DNA from: a virus
IMG/VR virus record: IMGVR_UViG_3300047471_001049
Span: 1-31,833 of that record
Length of the DNA stretch: 31,833 nt
Strand: one strand, 5' to 3'
The first letter of the stretch is position 1. Each line of letters starts with the position of its first letter. The notes below the pieces were generated by a model that had not been told where the DNA came from, ran no database searches, and worked only from the letters and a program-made list of their open reading frames with translations. Of the stretch, positions 6,307 through 13,820 are shown in pieces. The position numbers and the translations under genes were made by a program.

Positions 6307-6521
6307 TATTGCTTCGGCTTCTCGCGCATCTTCTTGATGGCGTAGTAAGTCTGATCGATTGTTTGCGAGCCAAACATCAGCTTGACCGATGTGCCCTTGC
6401 CAAAATCCAGCGTCGTGGTATTGCCCGCGCTATCGCCGCCGGAAGTGCCGCTGTTCGGCAATGGCGTCGGCGAAATATCGCCGAGCTGCGCCGGCCGGAC
6501 AACCTTTTCAAAAACGCTCAT
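6306..6521 (-). CDS. Small tail-tip-associated protein (71 aa)
   Basis: A 71-residue protein whose centre is rich in Gly, Ser and Thr (PLPNSGTSGGDSAGNTTTLD) between two short ordered segments, ending KKMREKPKQ. It sits between the large tail-tip gene and the QYQE-repeat gene with ATGA and TAATG overlaps on its two sides, so it is surely translated with them. It could be a linker or a small assembly component. Family not recognised. Confidence 0.6.
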   Translation of the reverse strand: MSVFEKVVRPAQLGDISPTPLPNSGTSGGDSAGNTTTLDFGKGTSVKLMFGSQTIDQTYYAIKKMREKPKQ

Positions 6522-8638
6522 ACGGCCGACGCCTCGAGATTGATAGTCTGCGGCACTAGAAGCGGCTGTACGTTCAGATCGCTGACATCTTCGAGCGCCA
6601 GGCTATCGACGTTGCGCAACACGATCTCGACGTAGATGTCATGGCCGCGCATCGCGGTCTCGACCAGACCACTGGCATTGGACGTCGCGTTGCGTTTGCC
6701 TTCCAGATCCCGCGCCGCCGAAGCGGCAAGTTCGAGCGCGCCCTGGATGGCATTGGCCTGATCGGTGACCGAGCCATGAACGTGAGCCGAGACCAATACG
6801 TCAGCCTTTGTCAGCGGCATCGGATTATCGATCGCGCTGGCGACAGGTGGCGAATAGGCCAGATCGAAAAACCCGCCCGCAGTCGACGTTCCGGCACCGC
6901 CGAATAGCGGCACCTGCTGACCGGGCTGGGCAAAAAAGCCGTCGGCAACATAACCGGCATTAACATAAAGCTCGCCGGTAGCTGCACCATGCTGAGTGGT
7001 TTCGGAAACACCGCGACCAACGGTCGCCATGATCGTCACGTTACCGCCGATCTTGCCGTTATTGCCATCGGCGATGATCGTGTATTGGCTGATCTTGCCG
7101 CTGGCCTGGCCACCCGGCAGTTCTTTCCAAATCAAGGTTGCATTCTTCCGGCAAGTGAATTGCATGGCGCGACCAAACGGCACCGACCATGACATCTCGA
7201 CCAGGCGCGCGCCATTGAGCAGCAGCGCCCGCGCCCGCAGCAACAAATATTCGGTCGATTGCTGGCCGCGCGGCGTCGCGAAATAGTTGGCGACTGACGG
7301 GTCGCTAAGTGGTGCTACGCCGTCGATGGCCACCGTGACGTCGGCGCCGTTGAGCTCGAGGATCGTCTCGTCCGGCGGATTGGCATTGCTGGAAGTGTCG
7401 AAATCGCTCGGATCGGTCAGCACCGGTTGAATGTCCGAGACCATAGTAAAATTCATGTGCTCGGTGCGGCCGCGGCCCTGCTCATAGGTAATCGCCAGCG
7501 AAGCTTGAATTTCCGATACTGGCGCGACCGCCCAGGCATTATCGTAATGCATGGGAATATTGATGACGTCGCCGGCCTGGTCCGGACTCGGCAGATTGTC
7601 CCATTCAGGAAAGTCCGGCGGCCGATCGCTCGGTATATCCATTGATGGCGACCAGATAATGCCCGGTTGTGCATCCTCGTAAAGCAATTGATTGATGAAC
7701 GGGCCGCGCACCACTGGACTCGACGTGTTGACCGAGGTCGACATCGGGTCGCCGGTGTTGTGTTTCTTCGCCGTGTTGTGCCAGGTGAAATTATAAGTGC
7801 TGTTCGCGTCGTTGGCGACGTCGGCAAGATCGAAAGCAGATGAGCCCTTCGCGGCTGCCCAACCGCCGCCAATGCTGGTCCCTGGCTTTGGCCAGCTTGA
7901 TAGAATGGATCCTCCGGTAAAAGTATTAAACGACCATGAGCCGATATTGATCGCCGGTCCGGTCGGCATTTTTTGGGTCCAGCCAACCGATGCCTTGACC
8001 GTGACGTCGGTCATCGGCGCACCGGCAATGCGAAGATTCACGCTGGTCGGATCGACGCCGGCGGGAGCAGCGGTCGAACTCTCGAAAGTCTCGGTGCCGT
8101 CTTCGCCGATGCAAATATCGCTGATCGAAACCGTCAGCGGCCCGCCGTCCTCGCCGCGGCTGCAATGCCAGCGCGCCGAGCGAGCTTCGAGCGCGGTATC
8201 GACATCACCGACATGGGTCGACGATTCAATGCGCAGCTTCTCGTCGATGAAAAGCTTATCGTAGAATGGCAGGATCGCGAGATCCTCGGCCAAGGTCCGC
8301 CGCTGCGCCGCAAAGTCGATCGGCTTCGCCACGAATATCAGCGTCAGCAATTCGGCAAAGCCCGTCGCCGAACCCCCCATGTCCGGTATGCCAAGCAAAC
8401 GGCCAAAAAATAACGGCTGAGCCCCAGCGGTCCCACTGTCGCTGAAACTCAGCCAGCCCCAGACTTTGCGGCCTGCGGCCAATAAACCGATTTTCGGATT
8501 CTTTATGGTCAGCGACAGCTGCGCGCATTCGCCCTCGCGATGCGTGATCGTGAACGAAAATACCTTCTCGTCATAGCGCACATGGCTCCCCGAAAACGTC
8601 GTTTCCGAGCTGTTAACCCATGCAAAGTAAAATTGCAT
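6518..8638 (-). CDS. Large tail-tip / tail hub protein (706 aa)
   Basis: The N-terminal 130 residues have the conserved opening of a family of phage tail proteins downstream of the tape measure: VFSFTITHREGECAQLSLTI, then KNPKIGLL and PLFFGRLLGIPDM. The middle contains SDICIGEDGTETFE and long beta-rich segments; near residues 455-480 there is YFATPRGQQSTEYLLLRAR. The C-terminus has a helical stretch (DQANAIQGALELAASAARDL). Its size and place after the tape measure and a conserved small tail protein fit a baseplate hub, the role played by central-tail proteins such as lambda gpJ, but sequence similarity to gpJ itself is not claimed. Two bases separate it from the upstream stop. Confidence 0.7.
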   Translation of the reverse strand: MQFYFAWVNSSETTFSGSHVRYDEKVFSFTITHREGECAQLSLTIKNPKIGLLAAGRKVWGWLSFSDSGTAGAQPLFFGRLLGIPDMGGSATGFAELLTLIFVAKPIDFAAQRRTLAEDLAILPFYDKLFIDEKLRIESSTHVGDVDTALEARSARWHCSRGEDGGPLTVSISDICIGEDGTETFESSTAAPAGVDPTSVNLRIAGAPMTDVTVKASVGWTQKMPTGPAINIGSWSFNTFTGGSILSSWPKPGTSIGGGWAAAKGSSAFDLADVANDANSTYNFTWHNTAKKHNTGDPMSTSVNTSSPVVRGPFINQLLYEDAQPGIIWSPSMDIPSDRPPDFPEWDNLPSPDQAGDVINIPMHYDNAWAVAPVSEIQASLAITYEQGRGRTEHMNFTMVSDIQPVLTDPSDFDTSSNANPPDETILELNGADVTVAIDGVAPLSDPSVANYFATPRGQQSTEYLLLRARALLLNGARLVEMSWSVPFGRAMQFTCRKNATLIWKELPGGQASGKISQYTIIADGNNGKIGGNVTIMATVGRGVSETTQHGAATGELYVNAGYVADGFFAQPGQQVPLFGGAGTSTAGGFFDLAYSPPVASAIDNPMPLTKADVLVSAHVHGSVTDQANAIQGALELAASAARDLEGKRNATSNASGLVETAMRGHDIYVEIVLRNVDSLALEDVSDLNVQPLLVPQTINLEASAV

Positions 8639-8640
8639 CG

Positions 8641-9090
8641 TTAGATTTCTTCAAGATCAATAGTCCAACTGACCGTCGCATCCCATTCGCTTTCCTGCGA
8701 CGACCAAGCGGTGATCATCATTTGCAGCTGCGGTCGGTAATGGTGCAGTCCGCCGGCATCGGTCCATTGCGAGCCGGCAACAACAGGTCGCAATGGCGAT
8801 CCCGCAGTGATTAATTCCGACACGCAATGCACAGTAAGTGCTTGGCCGGGCCAGATGCCATCGAAGGCCAACGGAAAGCGCGTGTCGTTATCCCCGCATT
8901 CGATATGTGAAGCATATTTGAAAAACGGAACATCGGCCTCAAGGTTGACCAGCTCGCCGTTGATGTCGCGCTGGATATTGGCGCCTGCCGCGGCAATCGG
9001 CGTCAACGTCTGCTTGAGCCCGCGCGCCGCGTAAAGCGGGATGCCGAGTGCCGAGAACACCAATAGAGTTTGGAAATCGCCCGACGGCAT
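8641..9090 (-). CDS. Conserved tail protein between tape measure and tail hub (149 aa)
   Basis: The sequence carries YAARGLKQTLTPIAAAG, then DINGELVNLE, the phrase FDGIWPGQALTVHC and a final TVSWTIDLEEI. This reads like a conserved small phage tail protein that I recall in alphaproteobacterial siphophages next to the hub gene. It may serve as a distal-tail adaptor; that is inferred from position. The start is placed at ATG 9090, which overlaps the tape-measure stop (TAATG), instead of the in-frame ATG at 9102. Confidence 0.65.
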   Translation of the reverse strand: MPSGDFQTLLVFSALGIPLYAARGLKQTLTPIAAAGANIQRDINGELVNLEADVPFFKYASHIECGDNDTRFPLAFDGIWPGQALTVHCVSELITAGSPLRPVVAGSQWTDAGGLHHYRPQLQMMITAWSSQESEWDATVSWTIDLEEI

Positions 9091-10982
9091 TAGCGCACCC
9101 AACCCGGCGCCCGGCCCATGCGCGACAGGTTGTGCAAGTCGGCAGCGCGCTCGAGATCATCGACGACGTTCTTGGCACCGGCCACGGCAAAGCTGCGGCC
9201 GTCGAGCACCAACGTCAACGACCGGGTCTGCCCTGCCATCGCCAAGCCCCCTTGTGCGAACCGTGGCGGTGACGGAAATGGCGGCAGCACCAGGCCACCG
9301 AGGTTGAAGCCGCGGAAGAAATCTTTGGGCAACCGCAGCGCATTAATAGCGTGCATGAAGTCCACGCCGTAGAACTTCACCGCGGCAGCGCGCATCACAT
9401 ATTCAAAGTTCGAGAGCCGCGCGAAAATGCTGTCGCTGGTTGTCGAACCCGGACCACTGACAAAACCGCCGCCGGCAAACTCGGTCACGCTCGGCGCGCC
9501 GCCGACGCCCGGCTGCGGCGGCTGGAATTTCGTGCTGTTGATGAGATTAACCAGCGCTTGCCACGCGGTTTGAATGGCCTGGAATGCCGTCTGCGCGGCG
9601 GTAACGAGGCTCTGCCAAATTGTCGAAAGCCCGGCAGAGAATGCCGCAGACATGGCAGCAATCAACTCATTTGCCCCGTCAAGCACGAGGCCGAAATCGA
9701 TACGGGCATAATCGACGAGAGGCCTGAGAAAGTCAGGAATATGAATTCCGTCCAACGTTTGCTGAATGTTTGTCGCAAGCGCTTCGAAAATGCCGATGCC
9801 CTGCTGATCTGCGGCCGGCTTGACGAAACTTGCTGTCAGTGCGTCGTGTATCGATTTTCCCGCGCTCTGCGCGAGCGCATTCAGATTATTAAGCTCGGTC
9901 GCGGCGTCTTGCGCACCCTTTTTAATGCCGGCAAACTCGGCGCCTCCGGCAAACGAATCGAATGCGGTTTTGAGCGACCGCACGCTTGCGGCCGCATCAT
10001 CGAATATCTTGCTGAGACCTAGCTCTCCAAGCGAGGCAAGAAGAGCTTCCGCAGACTTCTTCAGATCCTCGAACGATTTCGCGACGGTCACAGGAACCGG
10101 ATCGGCGATTTTCACCGCCGCCAGCGCGCGCATTACTTCCAGAAAACCAATCGGGCCCCTTCTCAGTCTTTCGAATATATTACCGCCTAGATTTCTCTCC
10201 AGCGCATCGCCAACAAATTGAGCAACCTCCGGCGCGGTGCGGCGAAGCTGCTCGAAGGCCTCGGCCGTCAAGCCGATGTTTTTGCCGGTCTTCGGATCGA
10301 ACCGGTTAAGCACGTCGAACAAGCTGTTAACCTTCGGCGAAGCTTGGGCACTGGTTTCGCCGAGGACCTCGAGTTGTTTTTCGAGATTGGCAATCGCCGC
10401 AGTAACCTGCTCTTGCTGCTGGGGACTGCCGAACGTCACCCTGCCGGATAGATCGACGCCTTTGAACGCTGATATCCGTTGCAATATTTGCTCGGCGGAC
10501 GTAAGCGCCGGTGCCAATGTTTCAGCCGATGCGCCGAGACCCTCGAGGCCCTTGCCGAGACTATCGACCGCAGCTTTGCCCTGGGCGCCGAATAGGAAAG
10601 CCATCGAGCGCTGCAGGTTGGCCATTTTGTCGGCCGCATTGGTGGCCGCAATGACGAGTCCGGCGCCGACCGCAACGGCAAGACCGGCAATGCCTTCGCT
10701 CGCCAGAACGGCAAACGAACGGAATTCGCCGGTCGAAATGCCGACTTCGGCCAAAATCGGATGCAGGATATGATAGGCTGCGGACAATTCATTCGTAGAT
10801 CGCGTCAGCCCCGCGGTCGCATTTTGCGCGCCTTGCAAACCTGCCGTAAAATTAGCAGGGATAAATTGCTGCCCGCTTTCCTTGAATTTTGCCAGTGCTT
10901 GCTCGCCGGCATCCGAAATCTTCTTCAGACTGGCGACGACCTGCTCGGCACCTTCCAGCGTGATGAATTGCTTAATTGCCAT
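9090..10982 (-). CDS. Tape measure protein (630 aa)
   Basis: A long, Ala-rich, mostly helical protein. The first 130 residues hold heptad-like stretches (GAEQVVASLKKISDAGEQAL). A hydrophobic segment at about residues 95-115 (GIAGLAVAVGAGLVIAATNA) is typical of tape measures that enter the host membrane. Further helical regions are followed by a Gly-rich, aromatic C-terminal tail (FAGGGFVSGPGSTTSDSIFA). At 630 residues it would set a tail of roughly 90-100 nm by the usual 0.15 nm per residue rule. It follows the tail chaperone and a DUF6441-like gene. ATG 10982 has GAGGA five bases upstream. Confidence 0.85.
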   Translation of the reverse strand: MAIKQFITLEGAEQVVASLKKISDAGEQALAKFKESGQQFIPANFTAGLQGAQNATAGLTRSTNELSAAYHILHPILAEVGISTGEFRSFAVLASEGIAGLAVAVGAGLVIAATNAADKMANLQRSMAFLFGAQGKAAVDSLGKGLEGLGASAETLAPALTSAEQILQRISAFKGVDLSGRVTFGSPQQQEQVTAAIANLEKQLEVLGETSAQASPKVNSLFDVLNRFDPKTGKNIGLTAEAFEQLRRTAPEVAQFVGDALERNLGGNIFERLRRGPIGFLEVMRALAAVKIADPVPVTVAKSFEDLKKSAEALLASLGELGLSKIFDDAAASVRSLKTAFDSFAGGAEFAGIKKGAQDAATELNNLNALAQSAGKSIHDALTASFVKPAADQQGIGIFEALATNIQQTLDGIHIPDFLRPLVDYARIDFGLVLDGANELIAAMSAAFSAGLSTIWQSLVTAAQTAFQAIQTAWQALVNLINSTKFQPPQPGVGGAPSVTEFAGGGFVSGPGSTTSDSIFARLSNFEYVMRAAAVKFYGVDFMHAINALRLPKDFFRGFNLGGLVLPPFPSPPRFAQGGLAMAGQTRSLTLVLDGRSFAVAGAKNVVDDLERAADLHNLSRMGRAPGWVR

Positions 10983-11640
10983 TCGGGTCCTCGTATTCGT
11001 CGAGGTTTTTCAGATAGGCTTTCTCGATATTGTCCTCCGAGGCGACCTGCTTGATGATTCCATCGACGTCGAACTTCGGCGGAATGGTCACCGCCGGCAC
11101 ACCGACAAACAACGGGATCGTCTGAAACTTTTGGCCGCGGCCAAACGCAATACCTCGCCTCAGCCTCTGTCTCGTAATGCGCCGGCCAGGACTTGGTGTT
11201 GAACCGAAGGAAACTCGCGCCCCGAGCATCGGCGGCTTGCCGGCGCGATGCATGGTGATCAGCGGCCCGATGGTTTGAACATATTGCTTTGGCGTCATGT
11301 GTGGGCGGCCGAAGCCAGGCGGCACGTTCGGCAGCGGCAACCAGATGAACGGCTTGCCGACGATGGTCGCGCCACGCTCGAAAATGTCGGCGTAATTGAT
11401 CGTCGTGTGGATATAGGCCGAAGGATCAAGCGAATAACCGCTCGACGGATGGAATTTTACCACTAGCGAATTAGCGAACTTGTTGGAAAAACCGGCCGCG
11501 CTGATCGCCGCACGTCCGCCATCGCGCGCTTGCTTGGAAACGTCGCGCACCGCAAGAGTTTCGGCTTTGGCAATGAGCTTTTCGTAGGCGTTGGTCGCCT
11601 TGAGCCATTGTCCCGCCGGTGCGGTGGTAACGAGTTTCAT
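10972..11640 (-). CDS. DUF6441-like phage protein (222 aa)
   Basis: Begins MKLVTTAPAGQWLKATNAYE and includes an N-terminal helix, then YIHTTINYADIFERGATIVG and KPFIWLPLPNVPPGF, and a basic segment (GRRITRQRLRRGIAFGRGQK). The combination of a tail-module position and the AxIFExGAxIxGKPxLWLPL-type phrase recalls the DUF6441 family of phage proteins, which may act at the tail end or as a minor tail protein; this is recall, not a search. ATG 11640 is chosen because it overlaps the upstream stop in ATGA; the longer in-frame extension lies in the chaperone gene. Confidence 0.6.
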   Translation of the reverse strand: MKLVTTAPAGQWLKATNAYEKLIAKAETLAVRDVSKQARDGGRAAISAAGFSNKFANSLVVKFHPSSGYSLDPSAYIHTTINYADIFERGATIVGKPFIWLPLPNVPPGFGRPHMTPKQYVQTIGPLITMHRAGKPPMLGARVSFGSTPSPGRRITRQRLRRGIAFGRGQKFQTIPLFVGVPAVTIPPKFDVDGIIKQVASEDNIEKAYLKNLDEYEDPNGN

Positions 11641-12199
11641 CGCCGCGCTTTCATCTCTTGTTCGAGCCGCCTGTTGCGCTTGGCAATCAGGAACCCGTAG
11701 GCGGCGAGCTGTCGGGGCGTGAGTTGCCAGACGGCGTCGTAGGCGCCGCCCCAGCATTCGATGAGAGCTGTGACTGCTTCCGCATAACTTTCGCTAACGC
11801 TTTGTCGCGAATCTGATCCGGCGTCGGCGGAAACAGTGTGGTCAGCACCGTTGCCAGATCCTCGGCGAAAGGGCCGAAGCCCCGCGGCATGGTCAGCGAT
11901 ACGATCGGCGCCAGGAATTTGACCTGATACTGCGCCGGCAAGGCTGCCGCATTGGTTTCCCATTTCTCGTCGTTGGCATGGCCGCAGCCGGCAGCGATGA
12001 TGGCGCCGACCGCCGGGTTGCCGGCGTTCAACAATTCCCCGACAGCTGCTGGCCCCTTGCCGGAAAAAATAGTGTCCAGCAGCGGAAACCGGGTCAACAG
12101 GCCGGCAAATTCGGCCAGGCTGAGACCGTTGACGGCAAAGCTCTTGCCGTCGATCTCGACCTGTTTCGGGCCGGGTAGCAGATCAGCAAGTCCACTCAT
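11637..12199 (-). CDS. Tail assembly chaperone, predicted -1 frameshift product (GT-type)
   Basis: The frame below ends at 11687, but the -1 frame is open from 11963 to 11637 and encodes a C-terminal domain, ALIECWGGAYDAVWQLTPRQ and then AAYGFLIAKRNRRLEQEMKA, in the style of the T domain of lambda GT-like chaperones. That domain has no start codon of its own near its beginning, and its stop overlaps the next gene by ATGA, so it is best explained by ribosomal frameshifting from the upstream frame. With slippage at 11867-11873 the product would be 187 residues. GT-type proteins coat the tape measure and recruit tail tube protein during assembly. Confidence 0.55.
11687..12199 (-). CDS. Tail assembly chaperone, unshifted product (G-type, 170 aa)
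   Basis: Starts MSGLADLLPGPKQVEIDGKS at ATG 12199, overlapping the tail tube stop by ATGA. Typical features are the short beta opening that ends in a conserved gene-order position and the helical core (LSLAEFAGLLTRFPLLDTIF). The last 30 residues are Pro/Ser-rich and low in complexity. The position between tail tube and tape measure is the classical place of the G/GT chaperone pair. The real start excludes about 28 upstream residues that lie in the tail tube gene. Confidence 0.7.
   Translation of the reverse strand: MSGLADLLPGPKQVEIDGKSFAVNGLSLAEFAGLLTRFPLLDTIFSGKGPAAVGELLNAGNPAVGAIIAAGCGHANDEKWETNAAALPAQYQVKFLAPIVSLTMPRGFGPFAEDLATVLTTLFPPTPDQIRDKALAKVMRKQSQLSSNAGAAPTTPSGNSRPDSSPPTGS
11867..11873 (-). 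promoter_or_regulatory. Candidate -1 slippery heptamer C CCT TTC
   Basis: Read on the minus strand in the zero frame this is GGC CCT TTC, a perfect X XXY YYZ heptamer where both tRNAs can re-pair as CCC TTT. It is the only such heptamer in frame within the 277-base overlap of the two frames (11687-11963). Doubt remains because the zero frame still looks coding for about 35 residues after it, so slippage at a non-canonical site nearer 11790 is possible. Confidence 0.45.
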
Positions 12200-12684
12200 A
12201 CGGTGTTCGGCACAAACGTGACCGTACCCTGCGAGATCGTATAATTTTTCGTGCTGGGCGCCGTGATGCCATTGGTAGTCCAATGGCCATAGCCACCGCC
12301 TGAGAACAGCACCTTGGCGCTGACCGGCAAGAAAGCGAAATCATCGTTGTCGGCAAGCACCGAGAAGTCACCGCCAGGCTGCAGCTGCACCAGGCCGTTA
12401 AAAGTCAATAGAGCGCCGATGGCGTTGGTGCCGGTGAAGACCAGATCGCCCATGAGCTGCGGCGCAGTGAGCCCGGTTAGATGGGCCGTAGCGCCGACCT
12501 GCGCCAACAAATAAAGCGCCAGATTATATTGATTGATTTCCTCCAATTCCATTTTGATATTGGCGCCGAGTTGGCTGACGATCGAAAAGTCGAGAGCGCG
12601 GACCGAACTCATTTTGCTGTAATGATCCTTGGTCTGCACCGATGCCGAGTAGACGAACGACTTACAGTTACCGAGTATTGTCAT
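12196..12684 (-). CDS. Major tail tube protein (162 aa)
   Basis: Starts MTILGNCKSFVYSASVQTKD after AAAGGAAATAAGCC, a good ribosome site. The protein is mostly beta with a central helix (EEINQYNLALYLLAQ) and ends in QGTVTFVPNTV, matching the usual tube-protein layout of a beta-sandwich with long loop. It directly precedes the chaperone gene. The alternative, a tail-associated non-tube protein, is less likely given the order terminator-tube-chaperone-tape measure. Polymerises into the tail tube in the virion. Confidence 0.65.
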   Translation of the reverse strand: MTILGNCKSFVYSASVQTKDHYSKMSSVRALDFSIVSQLGANIKMELEEINQYNLALYLLAQVGATAHLTGLTAPQLMGDLVFTGTNAIGALLTFNGLVQLQPGGDFSVLADNDDFAFLPVSAKVLFSGGGYGHWTTNGITAPSTKNYTISQGTVTFVPNTV

Positions 12685-12697
12685 GGCTTATTTCCTT

Positions 12698-13150
12698 TCA
12701 CAGAGCCGTTGGGACAAATTCATAACCGACCGAGAACTGTGCGGTCAGCATCACCTGCGTGGCGCGACCGGGATGCAGGCTGGTCGAGCAGCCAAGATAT
12801 CGCGGGCCACCGTGACGACCGCCGCCGCATAAAGTCTTCAGGGTGGTATCGAGCAGCACTTTTTTGAGCAGTTTGACGCGCCAAGCATTGGTGCTGGTGC
12901 CGACAGTTTCCGGCACTTCGCCGAGCGAGATCACGATCTCCGGCGTCATGTGAACAATGTTGCCGGCACCACCGATCGCGTTGATGTTCTCGGCGGCAAT
13001 CTCATCGCCGTCATAAAGCACCGCGATAGCGCCGCCGGGCGGCACTTCGCTGATTTCCTCGAGGTTGCGTGCGGCAACGCTAACACCGTCGATCTGACCG
13101 AGCAGGACCGCTAACTGGGCCAGGATTATTTCACGATTATCAGTGCTCAC
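12698..13150 (-). CDS. Tail terminator / tail completion candidate (150 aa)
   Basis: Begins at GTG 13150 (STDNREIILAQLAVLLGQID) overlapping the previous stop as GTGA; the longer in-frame extension to 13240 lies inside the neighbour and is rejected. The phrase LGQIDGVSVAARN, a central AIAVLYDGDE strand and a mixed alpha/beta body resemble tail terminator proteins, which cap the tube and join it to the head. Gene order, directly before the tail tube gene, agrees. A sequence or structure search would settle the family. Confidence 0.5.
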   Translation of the reverse strand: MSTDNREIILAQLAVLLGQIDGVSVAARNLEEISEVPPGGAIAVLYDGDEIAAENINAIGGAGNIVHMTPEIVISLGEVPETVGTSTNAWRVKLLKKVLLDTTLKTLCGGGRHGGPRYLGCSTSLHPGRATQVMLTAQFSVGYEFVPTAL

Positions 13151-13494
13151 GCTTCGCCTTCGCTGAGCAGAATGAGCATGGTTTCGCCGGTCATCTCGCC
13201 GGTCGGCGCCGGCATTTGTCGGTAGGCTTTGATACGCCAACTCGCGCCGTTGAAGGTGATCTGGCTATTCGGCAGATCGGCCATCTCAATGCCATTGGCG
13301 ACGAGCTCGGCCGTGCGTACGCGGGCGACCGGGCGGATGCTTTCGACATTCATGCGATCCGACAATGCCACGCCTGCAGTCTTGTCGACCACGGCGACAG
13401 TGATCTCCGAGCCATCCGGGGACGTCAGCGTCGCATCAACAGCGACGGCAGCATAGACCGGGTTATAGAGCACGCCTTGATAATCGACTGTCAT
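13147..13494 (-). CDS. Head-tail joining (neck) protein candidate (115 aa)
   Basis: Starts at ATG 13494 (MTVDYQGVLYNPVYAAVAVD), which overlaps the upstream stop by ATGA; the longer frame to 13530 is upstream coding. The pattern of a short N-terminal strand, VVDKTAGVALSD, then a central NSQITFNGASWRIKAYRQMP close to the end matches small beta-barrel neck proteins comparable to lambda gpFII. It stands between two conserved structural genes ahead of the tail terminator candidate. Confidence 0.5.
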   Translation of the reverse strand: MTVDYQGVLYNPVYAAVAVDATLTSPDGSEITVAVVDKTAGVALSDRMNVESIRPVARVRTAELVANGIEMADLPNSQITFNGASWRIKAYRQMPAPTGEMTGETMLILLSEGEA

Positions 13495-13820
13495 TTGACG
13501 CGCGTCCTTGCCGTGAATGTGAATTCCCAATGGCCGATCCGCTCAGCACTGGTGTCACTGGCATCTGCATCAATGAAAGCCGTGTATTTGATATCTTTGC
13601 TAAAAACCAACAGATGCGAAAGCCCGGCGACATAATTGCCTTCCGAGCCGGCAATGTAGGCCATCGGTTTTGGCCAGGTCTCGCCGGCCACTGGAACGCC
13701 GGATAAATTCTTGAGCGTCACCGTGACAACGGCATCGTCGAGGAATGTCCCTTCGACTTCACTTTTAAGCCCGGTCAAAAGCAAATCGTTGGTGTTGCCG
13801 ATAAAAGCGACGGCCGTCAT
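13491..13820 (-). CDS. Small Ig-like structural protein of the neck region (109 aa)
   Basis: Starts MTAVAFIGNTNDLLLTGLKS at ATG 13820 (TAATG overlap with the stop of the 782-residue gene), rather than two codons upstream at 13826. The sequence reads as a single beta-sandwich: DAVVTVTLKNLSGVPVAGET, then GNYVAGL and YTAFIDADASD, ending HWEFTFTARTRVK. I recall similar small beta proteins beside neck genes in other alphaproteobacterial phages. Exact role unknown; possibly a decoration or joining component. Confidence 0.55.
   Translation of the reverse strand: MTAVAFIGNTNDLLLTGLKSEVEGTFLDDAVVTVTLKNLSGVPVAGETWPKPMAYIAGSEGNYVAGLSHLLVFSKDIKYTAFIDADASDTSAERIGHWEFTFTARTRVK

Noticed and set aside
9351-10022. 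223-residue plus-strand frame opposite the tape measure gene
   Set aside because: Arg/Cys-rich composition typical of antisense frames, no ribosome site, and the minus strand has a coherent tape measure.
12196-12283. Upstream extension of the tail chaperone to 12283
   Set aside because: It would run through the end of the tail tube gene; the ATGA start at 12199 fits the operon pattern.
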